A stretch of DNA of 39,705 bases from Clostridiales bacterium (GCA_022774865.1 JALFLH010000028.1:1-39705); one strand, 5' to 3'; shown: positions 31,331 through 39,672, counted from the first letter of the stretch. Translations and numbers: made by a program. The notes: generated by a model not told the origin, from the letters alone.

Positions 31331-32272
31331 ATGAGCGCAACAGATAAAAAGAAAAACCCGGCAAAATCCGCCGCCAAAAAGAAAACGCAGAAAGCCGCTC
31401 CCGCGAAAAAGGCCGCGCCGAAGAAAATGCCCGTCCAACCCGCGCCCAAGCCATGGCATCAAAAATCCATCGCTGAACGAACGGTGGCCATCAAAACCGC
31501 CAACCGGCGCGCGGTCGCGGCATGGCTGCTTATCCTTCTTTTCGTGATGGCGGCGGCTGTTTTCAAATTCTGCATGGTGGGCTACAGCTTTTCGGCGCTG
31601 GTGTGCCTGTGTCTGGCGGGGGTGGTTCTGTTTTACACGCTGGTTCCGCTTCTTCGAAAGAAGTATCCGGTGTTGGAAAGGACGCTTATGTTGGTTTTTA
31701 CGGTTTTCCTGTGTGCAGGCGTGCTGCTGGCAGCAATTACCGAGGGGATTATCATCCATGCCAGCTTCGGCTCCCCGGAGGAGGATGCTTTCTATCTGGT
31801 GGTGCTGGGTGCCAAGGTTCGCGCCGACGGGCCGTCGCTGTCCCTGCAAAACCGCATTGATGCCGCCTTTTCCTATCTTACCGCCCACCCGGACACCATA
31901 GCTGTGGTTACCGGCGGGCAGGGGGAGGACGAGCACATTTCCGAGGCACAATGTATGTTCGACCGGCTGACTGCCATGGGCATTGAGAAAGACCGGATTT
32001 GGATGGAGGAAAAAGCCACCTCTACCTGGGAAAATCTCCGGTTTTCCCTCGACCTGATCGAAGAAAAAACCGGCAGCCGCCCGTCCAGAATCGGCGTGCT
32101 GTCCAGCGAATACCATCTGTACCGGGCCAGCCTCTTCGCGGAAGAATGCGGGGTGGAGTTTGTGGGCATCCCCGCCCGCACCACCAACCCCGTTCTGATG
32201 GTCAACTACTTCCTGCGGGAAGTGGCCGGTGTCTGGCATTTTATGTTATTAGGAGGACAATACCATGCTTGA
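31331..32272 (+). CDS. Membrane YdcF/SanA-type (DUF218) protein
   Basis: 313 residues from ATG 31331 (AAGGAGG before it). A basic Lys/Ala/Pro-rich cytoplasmic tail (residues 1-55) precedes three hydrophobic helices (about 58-78, 82-102 and 118-140). The DUF218 domain follows outside or in the membrane-proximal space: YLVVLGAKVRADGPSLSLQNRIDAAFSYL, VTGGQGEDEHISEAQCM, EEKATSTWENLRFSL and VLSSEYHLYRASLFAEECG. This is the ElyC/SanA/YdcF fold, sometimes linked to envelope integrity. Its last 8 bases overlap the start of the M42 peptidase gene, so the two are co-expressed. Confidence 0.88.
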   Translation: MSATDKKKNPAKSAAKKKTQKAAPAKKAAPKKMPVQPAPKPWHQKSIAERTVAIKTANRRAVAAWLLILLFVMAAAVFKFCMVGYSFSALVCLCLAGVVLFYTLVPLLRKKYPVLERTLMLVFTVFLCAGVLLAAITEGIIIHASFGSPEEDAFYLVVLGAKVRADGPSLSLQNRIDAAFSYLTAHPDTIAVVTGGQGEDEHISEAQCMFDRLTAMGIEKDRIWMEEKATSTWENLRFSLDLIEEKTGSRPSRIGVLSSEYHLYRASLFAEECGVEFVGIPARTTNPVLMVNYFLREVAGVWHFMLLGGQYHA

Positions 32273-33305
32273 TCGAGATTATGCGGAGTATGCCTGGAAT
32301 CAGGCGGAAACCCTGCTGGCCATTGATTCCCCCTCCGGTTTCGCCGCCCGTGCCGCCGCATGGGTCAAAGACGCCTTTTCCAATCTGGGCTTTGACGCGA
32401 GGCTGACCGTCAAGGGCGGTGTTCTGGTGGATCTGGGCGGCCGGGACGGGGAGAATGCCCTGCTGCTGGAGGCTCACACGGATACCCTGGGCGGTATGGT
32501 TGCGGAAATCAAAGGCAATGGCCGCCTGCGCCTGACTCCTCTGGGCGGGATGCGTCCTGAAAACGGGGAGACTGAAAACGTCCGGGTTTATCCCCGGAGC
32601 GGCAGCGTCTATGAGGGAACGCTGCAGCTTGTGAACGCCTCCGTTCACGTCAATGGAGGCTACGGCGATACCAAGCGTAGCTGGGACACCGTGGAGGTCG
32701 TGCTGGACGAGGACGTGCGCAGCGCGGAAGATACCCGTAAGCTGGGCATCGAGGTGGGTGATATTGTCTGCTTCGATCCCCGCACCCGCCGAACCGCCTC
32801 CGGTTATCTCAAGAGTCGTTTTCTGGATGACAAGCTGAGCGTGGGCATTCTGCTGGGATTTGCGAAATATCTGCACGACAATGCCATCGTCCCGGGCCGG
32901 AAGGTCTATGTCCATGTGACAGTGTACGAGGAAGTGGGTCACGGTGGCAGCGCGTCAGTGCCTGCCGGGGTGACGGAGGCCATCTCCGTGGACATGGGCT
33001 GCGTGGGGGAGGGACTGAGCTGCTCCGAAAAGCAGGTGAGCATCTGCGCCAAGGACTCCGGCGGCCCCTACAGCTATGAGGTGGTCGGCAAATTGATTGA
33101 CGCGGCCCAAAAGACGGAGGCGGACTACGCGGTGGACGTGTATCCCCACTACGGCTCGGATGTGGAGGCCACGCTGAGCGGCGGCGCGGACATCCGTCAC
33201 GGCCTGATCGGCGCGGGCGTCTACGCCAGCCACGGCTATGAGCGCAGCCATATCGACGGCGTGTTCAACACGCTGAAGGTTCTGTGCGGCTATCTGGAGG
33301 TTTGA
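32265..33305 (+). CDS. M42-family metallopeptidase (glutamyl/leucyl aminopeptidase type)
   Basis: 346 residues, cytoplasmic. Metal and catalytic marks: EAHTDTLGGMV (first His and Asp), FLDDKLSVG (bridging Asp), VYEEVGHGGS (catalytic Glu pair), SVDMG (metal Asp) and the C-terminal ASHGYERSHID (metal His). These fit co-catalytic M42 aminopeptidases, which form large tetrahedral assemblies that trim peptides. AGGAGG lies before ATG 32265, which overlaps the end of the YdcF-type gene. The mobile element begins just downstream. Confidence 0.92.
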   Translation: MLDRDYAEYAWNQAETLLAIDSPSGFAARAAAWVKDAFSNLGFDARLTVKGGVLVDLGGRDGENALLLEAHTDTLGGMVAEIKGNGRLRLTPLGGMRPENGETENVRVYPRSGSVYEGTLQLVNASVHVNGGYGDTKRSWDTVEVVLDEDVRSAEDTRKLGIEVGDIVCFDPRTRRTASGYLKSRFLDDKLSVGILLGFAKYLHDNAIVPGRKVYVHVTVYEEVGHGGSASVPAGVTEAISVDMGCVGEGLSCSEKQVSICAKDSGGPYSYEVVGKLIDAAQKTEADYAVDVYPHYGSDVEATLSGGADIRHGLIGAGVYASHGYERSHIDGVFNTLKVLCGYLEV

Positions 33306-34989
33306 TTATGAACAGCGACAAGCCGCAGAAAAAGAAAACCACCCTCTCGAGCATTGTTTCATTTTCCAAGGGCAGTTCTTTCACTTCTTCGCCGTTCACA
33401 GGGACAGGAAATGCAAAGACAATCTTCCTGATCCAGTTGCCGTCCTTCTGCTTTTCCGGGAACAGCTCTATGCGTTCAATAAAGGCTTTCATGAACTCTT
33501 TCTGCTCTGCCTCGGTAGCGGAATGGTAAACTTCATCAAACGCCAGCAACAGCCGGTAGATGTTATCGCCGGAAATCTTCTCCTGCCGGATGGTTCTGAT
33601 CCGGCCCTGGACTTCCTCCATCTGAATCTCGATTTCCTCTATTTTACCATACTGTTCATCGTAACGACGCTGCAAATCCAGAATTTTTCGGTCATAATAT
33701 GGATCAGTCACATCCAGCGTGTCCATCTGCCGCTCCAGCCGTAATTTGGTTCCCATCGCTTGGCGAAGCTGCGCCTGCAATGTATCCAGCTGCTTTTCCA
33801 AATCTGCCGTATCAACAGCGGTGCCAATTTTCTCTTTGATGGCCTCAGAAAATCGGGGATCTCTGACCATAGCGGAGATGATTTTCGCCACCATCTGATT
33901 CAGTTCCGTTTGTTCAATATTGACACGGAAAGTACACTCATGGCCAGTCGGAGTGACAGTGTTCTTGCAGTAATAGTAATACCGGGTCTTTTTGTCCTTG
34001 CTGTGTGCTTTGGCAATATTCCCATACATGCTTTTCCTGCAGCAGGGGCATTTCAAAATGCCGGACAGAATATGCGCATGATTGGGATCATTGACCTTCT
34101 CCCGACGGTAGGAATTTGCCCGCCGCTTTTCCTGTGCGAGGTTCCAATCTTCCTCGGAAATAATCGCTTCGTGCTGCCCCTCATAAATAGGGAACTCAGA
34201 CTGCTCCACCACGTGCATCTCGTTTCGTGTTCCCAGCTTCTTTTCCGTTCTGCGTCTGCCGTATGCGATTTTTCCAATATAAATGGGGTTGTCCAGCACA
34301 TCTTTCACAAAATCTCTGGAAAAGCCCGGAATGGTGTTGTTCTGGCGGAGTTTCTTCACATAACCATGACTGTTCAGATATTTTGCTACACCGGCAACGC
34401 CGTCATTGGTATGAATATAGCGGTCATAAATGACACGGATCACTTCCGCTTCGTCCTCGGCAATCAGTAACTGTCCGTTTTCCAGCCGGTATCCATAGGG
34501 GGCAAACCCGCCGTTCCATTTGCCCTCACGGGCTTTCTGTTCCCGTCCTGCCATGGTCTGGGTGCGGATATTCTCTCGTTCGATCTCCGCAACGGCAGAG
34601 AGGACGGAGATCATCAGCTTGCCGGAATCCTTGGAGCTGTCAATGCCATCCTCCACACAGATCAGATTAACACCGAAATCCTGCATCAACTGCAAGGAGT
34701 TCAGAACATCGGCAGCATTTCTGCCAAATCGGGACAGCTTGAACACCAGTACATAATCAACATCGTCTTTTCCTTCCTGGATATCGTTCAGCATTCGCTG
34801 GAATTCCAGCCGACCCTGGATATTTTTTCCGGAAAAACCTTCATCAGAATATTCCCCGGCAACGACCATATCCTCATATTCCGCATACTTCCGCAGCTTG
34901 TCCCGCTGGGCATCCAGACTGTAGCCATCCACCTGCATGGAAGTAGATACTCTTGTATACAGATAACATTTAGTCCGTTTCTTTTTCAT
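33265..34989 (-). CDS. Large serine recombinase (site-specific integrase)
   Basis: 574 residues from ATG 34989 (GGAAGGGGG upstream). Catalytic Ser15 lies in YTRVSTSMQVDGYSLDAQ; the resolvase core continues with VLVFKLSRFGRNAADVLN and IENIRTQ-like helix E. The recombinase domain follows (WNGGFAPYGYRLENGQL), then a zinc-ribbon (LKCPCCRKSM... YYYYCKNTVT), then a long coiled coil (about 390-470). This is the element's integrase and excision enzyme. The last about 25 codons (33265-33340) read across the junction into host DNA, so the annotated C-terminus depends on where the element is inserted. Confidence 0.93.
   Translation of the reverse strand: MKKKRTKCYLYTRVSTSMQVDGYSLDAQRDKLRKYAEYEDMVVAGEYSDEGFSGKNIQGRLEFQRMLNDIQEGKDDVDYVLVFKLSRFGRNAADVLNSLQLMQDFGVNLICVEDGIDSSKDSGKLMISVLSAVAEIERENIRTQTMAGREQKAREGKWNGGFAPYGYRLENGQLLIAEDEAEVIRVIYDRYIHTNDGVAGVAKYLNSHGYVKKLRQNNTIPGFSRDFVKDVLDNPIYIGKIAYGRRRTEKKLGTRNEMHVVEQSEFPIYEGQHEAIISEEDWNLAQEKRRANSYRREKVNDPNHAHILSGILKCPCCRKSMYGNIAKAHSKDKKTRYYYYCKNTVTPTGHECTFRVNIEQTELNQMVAKIISAMVRDPRFSEAIKEKIGTAVDTADLEKQLDTLQAQLRQAMGTKLRLERQMDTLDVTDPYYDRKILDLQRRYDEQYGKIEEIEIQMEEVQGRIRTIRQEKISGDNIYRLLLAFDEVYHSATEAEQKEFMKAFIERIELFPEKQKDGNWIRKIVFAFPVPVNGEEVKELPLENETMLERVVFFFCGLSLFIIKPPDSRTEPSAC
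33308..33350 (+). pseudogene. 5' stub of a host gene cut by the mobile element
   Basis: GGAGG at 33296 and ATG 33308 three bases after the peptidase stop look like the next gene of the host operon (MNSDKPQKKKT). The reading then runs into sequence that is the 3' end of the serine recombinase on the other strand. The rest of the gene should lie at the far end of the element, outside this window. The exact junction is not visible. Confidence 0.45.
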
Positions 34990-35227
34990 GGATGTCGCCC
35001 CCTTCCAAAACAGGATCAATCTGGCCTTCTTCCGACAACGGTTTCTTCATCAGACCCTCATTGCGGATATAATATTCCAAAAGACGGAGCACATACTCCG
35101 GCGCATGACGGTTATCCAACTCCCATTCTGTGACCGTCCGGTATGGAATCTGGAAATATTGACAGAACTCTTTACGGTTCATACCGGTGCTTTCCCGCAG
35201 TTCCTTGATTTTGCTTCTGCAATCCAT
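34970..35227 (-). CDS. Small HTH regulator before the recombinase
   Basis: 85 residues from ATG 35227 (GGAGAGAG upstream). KIKELRESTGMNRKEFCQYFQIPYRTVTEWELDNRHAPEYVLRLLEYYI is a compact helix-turn-helix with a recognition helix like those of plasmid and ICE regulators. Its 3' end overlaps the recombinase start by 20 bases, so both are one transcript. A perfect inverted repeat around its promoter suggests it represses its own operon and thereby integrase. Confidence 0.85.
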   Translation of the reverse strand: MDCRSKIKELRESTGMNRKEFCQYFQIPYRTVTEWELDNRHAPEYVLRLLEYYIRNEGLMKKPLSEEGQIDPVLEGGDIHEKETD

Positions 35228-35254
35228 TTTTCTCTCTCCATAAACAAAAAAAAC

Positions 35255-35303
35255 ACACGTTGCGTATTTATTATAGCATAGCCCCAATAAATACGCAACG
35301 TGT
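35255..35303 (-). promoter_or_regulatory. Promoter inside a perfect 18-bp inverted repeat
   Basis: ACACGTTGCGTATTTATT (35255-35272) and its exact complement (35286-35303) flank 13 bases. On the minus strand this contains -35 TTGCGT (35298-35293), a 17-bp spacer and -10 TATAAT (35275-35270), with the arms covering both hexamers. It fits an operator-promoter for the HTH-recombinase operon. Confidence 0.8.
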
Positions 35304-35315
35304 AAATAATATGAT

Positions 35316-35477
35316 TTATGCAGCCTTTTCAAAATGCTGCGGTGTTTCTTCCTTGCAGGTTTTCGTTTCCTGCTGTTCCAGCACCTGCGGCCCGTATCGC
35401 TGCATCAGCTTTGCCATTACATCAATACATCGGTCAAATGCCGCATTGTCCTTTGCATTCTCATAATACTTCTTCAA
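35316..35477 (-). CDS. Small helical protein, end of mobilisation operon
   Basis: 53 residues from TTG 35477 with AAAGGAG seven bases upstream: starts KKYYENAKDNAAFDRCIDVMAKLMQRYG. Overlaps the relaxase 3' end by 17 bases. Small proteins of this kind sit after relaxase genes in many Firmicutes mobile elements; function not known. Confidence 0.6.
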   Translation of the reverse strand: MKKYYENAKDNAAFDRCIDVMAKLMQRYGPQVLEQQETKTCKEETPQHFEKAA

Positions 35478-36462
35478 CAGGCCGCTCCTTTCTCGGGTGA
35501 TCGCCCTGCGTGTACCAGTCCAGTACTTCCGGGGGGATACGCTCCAATGTGCTGATTGCCGCCTCATAATCTCTGCGGAGCTGGTTGTCCTGCAATTTTT
35601 TCAGCACGCTTTTCTCCTGTGCCGCCTCCAGAGACTCTGCCAGCTGGCTGTTTTTCTTCTTCAGCCGCTTGTTTTCAGCCGTTGTTTGCGTAAAGGCCAC
35701 GTTGTATTTCGTCAGCAGAGTCTGCATCTTTTCCACCGCAGGAATATAGCCATCCAGCAGCTTGCCAATCTCCGCAGCCCTGCTTTTTGCATTGAAGGGG
35801 CCGATGCCCTCCAGAAGTCCCTCCAGTTTTTCCTTCTGTTTGGTCAGCCGGGTCATTTCCTTGAATACCCTGGGCGGGATGTGGTCACGCCCCGTCTGAC
35901 TGGCACTCTCGCCACGCTCCAAGTCGGGGTACTTTTTGACCATGTGTTTCCAAAACTCATCCTGCCACCATGTCAGCTTTTTCTTGTTGCCAACAATATC
36001 CTTGGCGCTGAGCCGCTTGTCCTCGGTCAGCGGGACAAAAGAAAGGTGCATATGAGGCGTTTTCTCGTCCATATGCACCACGGCTGATATGATTGTTTCT
36101 TTTGCTTGATGCTCCTCGATGAAAGCAAGCGCATCTTCGAAAAACGCCCGGATTTCTGATCGTTTCCTGCCATGGAAAAACTCCGGACTGGCTGTGACCA
36201 ATGCCTCCACCACCCGGACGCTGTCCTTGCGGGTGCGGCATCCAGCGGCTGCGATTTGCCGCTCTGCCTCCGCCCGGTATTTCCGGCTGGGCTGAATGAG
36301 GTAGAAATTATTCTTACTCCGGTTGGTGTCTACATCGGGATTGCTGGCATACTTCTCTTTGGTTCGTTCATTGTGAGCTTCGATATTGCCAATCTCCGGT
36401 CCCTTATACTTTGCAAAGCGGAGAATCGCATACTGAGCCTTCATTCCACTATTTGACTTCAT
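35461..36462 (-). CDS. MobV-family relaxase (Pre/Mob)
   Basis: 333 residues from ATG 36462 (AGGAGG upstream). N-terminal AILRFAKYKGPEIGNIEAHNERTKEKY carries the His-Asn motif, and VHMDEKTPHMHLSFVPLTED is the HxDExxPHxH metal-binding triad of MobV relaxases. These nick the element's origin of transfer. The C-terminal part (about 220-310) is a coiled coil. The gene is preceded by an inverted-repeat-rich stretch that could hold the origin of transfer. Confidence 0.92.
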   Translation of the reverse strand: MKSNSGMKAQYAILRFAKYKGPEIGNIEAHNERTKEKYASNPDVDTNRSKNNFYLIQPSRKYRAEAERQIAAAGCRTRKDSVRVVEALVTASPEFFHGRKRSEIRAFFEDALAFIEEHQAKETIISAVVHMDEKTPHMHLSFVPLTEDKRLSAKDIVGNKKKLTWWQDEFWKHMVKKYPDLERGESASQTGRDHIPPRVFKEMTRLTKQKEKLEGLLEGIGPFNAKSRAAEIGKLLDGYIPAVEKMQTLLTKYNVAFTQTTAENKRLKKKNSQLAESLEAAQEKSVLKKLQDNQLRRDYEAAISTLERIPPEVLDWYTQGDHPRKERPVEEVL

Positions 36463-36575
36463 AGAATCTCCTCCTGTAGCCGTTTGTTTCCATATACGTG
36501 GTGTTTTCGGGTAAATCGCTGCGTACATACGTACCCAAAAGAGGCTGGCATCAATTTCGCCAGTCCTCCGGTACG
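36463..36575. repeat. Inverted repeats, candidate origin of transfer
   Basis: GTACATACGTAC (about 36523-36535) and GTACGTACGTAC (about 36570-36583) flank a hairpin AGGCTGGC...GCCAGTCCT (about 36543-36567). They lie just upstream of the relaxase and reach into the 3' end of the helicase gene. MobV relaxases usually nick next to such inverted repeats near their own gene; the site itself is not shown. Confidence 0.4.
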
Positions 36576-37924
36576 TACGTACATTCCGAAGCATCGGAAA
36601 ACTCATTGATATGGGGTCTTGCCACAGCTTCAATTCCCATGAATCCCCATACCCGCCGTCCGGCAGCATTCGTGACCGTGTTACAGTGTTCCAGATTGTA
36701 TTTGCTCTGGCAGGCAATCACAGAATCGCTGAAGCTTCGGCTTTTCAGCGGGATCAGGTTGTTTTCATCGCACCACATCCGGTAGATGGCATACAATTCC
36801 TTGGAGCTGATGGACATATCCGCCTTCAAACGGATATAGCCATCGGATTCCAAAAAGTCATACACGTTGTTGCTGTCCCGCTTGACAGCCTCCCGGTTTT
36901 CTCTGGTGCGCTGGCTTTCCGTGAATTTGAAGTTGTTGCCCACAAGCCGCTGCAATCCCTCAAAGGCCCAGAGGAAAATGCCCTCCACCTCGGTTTTCAT
37001 CTTCTCAGCGAGGTCAGGATCATCCACCCGATCCACGGGCTTTTCCTTTGTTGTCAGAACCAGCTGCCGCCGGTAAAATCCGTCACTCCGGTCATAGAGA
37101 GCCTGCAAATCTCCATTGCTGAATGCCAGCAGCCGTGCAAACATCCACCCTTGGTAACTCTGTTTCCCTTTGCGCTCCAGATCCATTTTGCCCTGTGCGG
37201 TGACGATGGATTTGACATAGTTGGTCTGCCGAAGGGCTTCCATCCGCATATCATCATCCACGCAAAGGAGGATATGCTCCAAATCCGCACGGGCAAACCG
37301 GTTCTCCGATATCTTTCCTATGCTGCCGTCTTTCATGTTGCTGCCGAACATCGCTCCCAATACAGCGCCGATCTGGGACTTGCCCTCGCCGCCGTTTCCC
37401 TTAATGACCATCATGCGCTGTCCCTTATTGCAGGGAATCAGGCAGTAGCCGATGAACTCCTGCAAGGTAACAATGTCCTCCGGATACAGAAGCCCATCCA
37501 GAAAAGAAAGCCATCGCTCCGGCTTTGGTGCATCCGGGTTAAAGGCGACCGGCAGCCGGCTCCGCACAATCTCCGGTTTTCCGGAAATAAAGCTGCCATC
37601 CAGCATCAGCGTGCCGTTGGACAGATGAATCCGGTCCAGAAGAGGAGGGAAATCATCCACCTGTGCCGCCAGCTTCATAACCTCCAGAATGTTGCTGACC
37701 TTTCGGGGAATGTTGTTCACAGCGCAACATTTCAACCGCTCAAAGATTTCTCCCCGTAGCGGCAGATCATCAGTTACTCTCCCATCCGGCGTGAAAAATG
37801 CCCGGTTGGAATAGATAATTTTGTGGTTACTCAGAAATTCATCACAGAAAACCGCCTCATTGATATTTGTCCCATCAAACCAGACCGGCAGATTGGGATC
37901 AGTCCATTTTCCACTCTTTGCCAT
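36551..37924 (-). CDS. Phage/plasmid P4-type helicase-primase protein
   Basis: 457 residues. After a D5-type N-terminal domain, the SF3-like ATPase has Walker A VIKGNGGEGKSQIGAVLG and Walker B-like ILLCVDDDMRM, then ARLLAFSNGDLQ (sensor-1 Asn). The C-terminal part resembles a winged helix. It should unwind the element's origin for replication. Start ATG 37924, which overlaps the upstream primase gene by 26 bases. Confidence 0.9.
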   Translation of the reverse strand: MAKSGKWTDPNLPVWFDGTNINEAVFCDEFLSNHKIIYSNRAFFTPDGRVTDDLPLRGEIFERLKCCAVNNIPRKVSNILEVMKLAAQVDDFPPLLDRIHLSNGTLMLDGSFISGKPEIVRSRLPVAFNPDAPKPERWLSFLDGLLYPEDIVTLQEFIGYCLIPCNKGQRMMVIKGNGGEGKSQIGAVLGAMFGSNMKDGSIGKISENRFARADLEHILLCVDDDMRMEALRQTNYVKSIVTAQGKMDLERKGKQSYQGWMFARLLAFSNGDLQALYDRSDGFYRRQLVLTTKEKPVDRVDDPDLAEKMKTEVEGIFLWAFEGLQRLVGNNFKFTESQRTRENREAVKRDSNNVYDFLESDGYIRLKADMSISSKELYAIYRMWCDENNLIPLKSRSFSDSVIACQSKYNLEHCNTVTNAAGRRVWGFMGIEAVARPHINEFSDASECTYVPEDWRN

Positions 37925-38522
37925 GTGCCTGTTCCTCCTTTTTCATCCTGTTCAGACGTTCTTCCAGCCTGTCTATGGTTCCGTTCTGCTTCATCATATC
38001 CACCGTTTTTACCCTGACCTTCAAATCTTCAAAGGTCAGTACATCCACCAGATACTCCACACGATCCAGCATCTGGCAGGCTTCCACAAAGCGGTCATCC
38101 CATTCATCCTCCGGGCTGGAGGGAGCATATCGCTCCTTCCAGTCCTCCAGCAGATGCAGATAATCGCACAATACCCGCTGACAGTGCATCTCATCTTTCT
38201 GAAATGCCTTTGCCAACGGGTATTTCGGTTTCTTCAGGGCAACAGCCACCGGCGGCTTGTCCGGGTCAATCCCGAAGTCATACGCCAGCTTCTTTGCCGC
38301 CTGCAAACTGCTCAGGCCAAATAGGCGGGCGGTGAACTCGATCACATCACCGTGTGCCCCGCAGCCGAAGCAGTAGAAGTAATCCTCATTCAGCTTCATG
38401 CTGGGGTGACGGTCATTGTGGAACGGACAGCAGCACATTCCATTCCGCTGCACCTTCACTCCATAGTGTTCGGCAGCCTGCCGGACGGTCACGTTTGCCT
38501 TGACGATTTCATAGATACTCAT
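37899..38522 (-). CDS. CHC2 zinc-finger primase-like protein
   Basis: 207 residues. YGVKVQRNGMCCCPFHNDRHPSMKLNEDYFYCFGCGAHGDVIEF is the DnaG-type CHC2 zinc finger (Cys, His, Cys, Cys). There is no Toprim domain; the rest (about 90-207) is helical. So it probably recognises primer sites or loads the adjacent helicase. AAGGAGG precedes ATG 38522. Confidence 0.9.
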   Translation of the reverse strand: MSIYEIVKANVTVRQAAEHYGVKVQRNGMCCCPFHNDRHPSMKLNEDYFYCFGCGAHGDVIEFTARLFGLSSLQAAKKLAYDFGIDPDKPPVAVALKKPKYPLAKAFQKDEMHCQRVLCDYLHLLEDWKERYAPSSPEDEWDDRFVEACQMLDRVEYLVDVLTFEDLKVRVKTVDMMKQNGTIDRLEERLNRMKKEEQAHGKEWKMD

Positions 38523-38628
38523 GTGTTTTTCCTCCTTGAATTTTCGTACAGGCTTTCCCTGTCACCTCAATGTACGGAGAAAAAGGAGGCAAGCCCAAAA
38601 ATATGTCAGTCCTGCAAGAAATAAAAAA

Positions 38629-38670
38629 GCCGCCCCGAAATCTTGCAAAACTGCAAGACCTCAGAGCGGC
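38629..38670 (-). terminator. Minus-strand terminator upstream of the primase gene
   Basis: GCCGCTCTGAGG pairs with TTTCGGGGCGGC around an inner CTTGCA/TGCAAG stem, and AAAAAA (38623-38628) supplies the U-run on the minus strand. It faces the primase operon and so may act as an attenuator or as an insulator. Three CTTGCA/TGCAAG copies lie within 38612-38657. Confidence 0.6.
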
Positions 38671-38689
38671 AGATGCTCACAAAGATATA

Positions 38690-38718
38690 TTGATATTATT
38701 CCTGTTATAGAATATAAT
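38690..38718 (+). promoter_or_regulatory. Promoter of the excisionase-like/XRE pair
   Basis: -35 TTGATA (38690-38695), 17 bp, -10 TATAAT (38713-38718), 33 bp before the ATG. Confidence 0.75.
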
Positions 38719-38750
38719 TGACTTAGAATCAGGAAAGGACAAAATAAACC

Positions 38751-38939
38751 ATGAGATATCTTTCTACCTTTGAAGTTGCAGAGAAATGGGGACTGTCTCC
38801 CCGGCGTGTTGGCGTTCTCTGCAACGAAAAACGCATTCCCGGAGCACAGCGGGCCGGAAGCCGCTGGATTATCCCGGAGAATGCGGAAAAGCCAAAAGAC
38901 GCCCGTATTAAAAGTGGAAAATACATCAAGAAAAACTGA
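38751..38939 (+). CDS. Excisionase-like winged-HTH protein
   Basis: 62 residues: STFEVAEKWGLSPRRVGVLCNEKRIPGAQRAGSRWIIPENAEKP is the MerR/Xis-type fold (helix-turn-helix, then a basic wing with SRWIIP). Proteins like this direct excision or regulate in Firmicutes mobile elements. AGGAAAGGA precedes ATG 38751. The next gene starts 15 bp on. Confidence 0.85.
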   Translation: MRYLSTFEVAEKWGLSPRRVGVLCNEKRIPGAQRAGSRWIIPENAEKPKDARIKSGKYIKKN

Positions 38940-38953
38940 GAGGGGGATTGGAT

Positions 38954-39589
38954 ATGGAGCAGCGGTATCTTCCCAGCACACCGCAGCAGCGCTTGCAGGA
39001 TTTGATAAAAGAGCACAAGACCACGCAGGCAAAGCTTGCAGCTCAAATCGGTGTTGCTGAAAGTACGATCAGCCGGTTTATTAACGGCACAAAGGACACG
39101 CTCAGTCTTGAGCAGATGATTTCAATTGCCCGCTTTTTCAATGTTTCTACGGATTTTCTTCTTTGCATAACCGATGTCCCTGACAGGAAAAACTATGACC
39201 TGTCCGAATTAGGGTTATCCGCAGAAGCGGCACGGAACCTTTATACCGGCAGAACCAATCCGCAGGTAGTAAGCCGTCTGCTGGAAAACCGGCGCTTTGC
39301 CAAGCTCACCAACATGATTGCCCTGTACTTTGATGATACCCTCGCCTCCGGTTTCGCAGCGCAGAACCAGATGTATCAGACGGTTGCCAATATGCTGTTA
39401 GCTACCGGGAAAGAACAGCCCAAAGCGAAAGAAGCCACCTATCAGGCAGCGCAAACCATCTCTCTGAACAGTACCCCTGCTTATCAGGCTGACCTGACCA
39501 ATCTTCAAAACCAGTTTATGGCCGTTTTACAGGAAATAAAAAAAGAAATCGGTGTCGAAAAAGGGTGTAAATGCTACTCTAATACTTGA
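38954..39589 (+). CDS. XRE-family transcriptional regulator
   Basis: 211 residues. LIKEHKTTQAKLAAQIGVAESTISRFINGTKDTLSLEQMISIARFFNVSTDFLL is a Cro/cI-type helix-turn-helix (residues about 14-70). The C-terminal region is helical and of unknown family. GAGGGGG precedes ATG 38954. It is co-oriented with the excisionase-like gene. Confidence 0.9.
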   Translation: MEQRYLPSTPQQRLQDLIKEHKTTQAKLAAQIGVAESTISRFINGTKDTLSLEQMISIARFFNVSTDFLLCITDVPDRKNYDLSELGLSAEAARNLYTGRTNPQVVSRLLENRRFAKLTNMIALYFDDTLASGFAAQNQMYQTVANMLLATGKEQPKAKEATYQAAQTISLNSTPAYQADLTNLQNQFMAVLQEIKKEIGVEKGCKCYSNT

Positions 39590-39672
39590 CCACAGTGACA
39601 CTGAAAAAGTTTACCACTAACATCACATTCCTTGTAGAATAGAGGCAACTCTAGGAGCAAGGAGAGAAAGGT
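39590..39672 (+). mobile_element. Possible left end of an IS21-family element
   Basis: GTGACACTGAAAAAGTTTAC (about 39594-39614) starts soon after the XRE stop, followed by a ribosome site AAGGAG and the start of an ORF. The order and spacing fit an IS21-type left end. No inverted repeat can be checked. Confidence 0.4.

Larger units (their letters stand above)
33308..39600. mobile_element. Integrative mobilizable element (left part)
   Basis: A block with integration (large serine recombinase), mobilisation (MobV relaxase), replication (P4-type helicase, CHC2 zinc-finger primase) and control genes (two HTH proteins, excisionase-like protein). There are no type IV secretion genes, so it would depend on a helper for transfer. 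The left end lies between 33308 and about 33360; the right end is beyond the window or hidden by the IS-like sequence after 39590. Confidence 0.8.

Noticed and set aside
35461..36717. Longer relaxase start at 36717
   Set aside because: The extra 85 residues overlap the helicase 3' end in another frame, and AGGAGG sits before the ATG at 36462.
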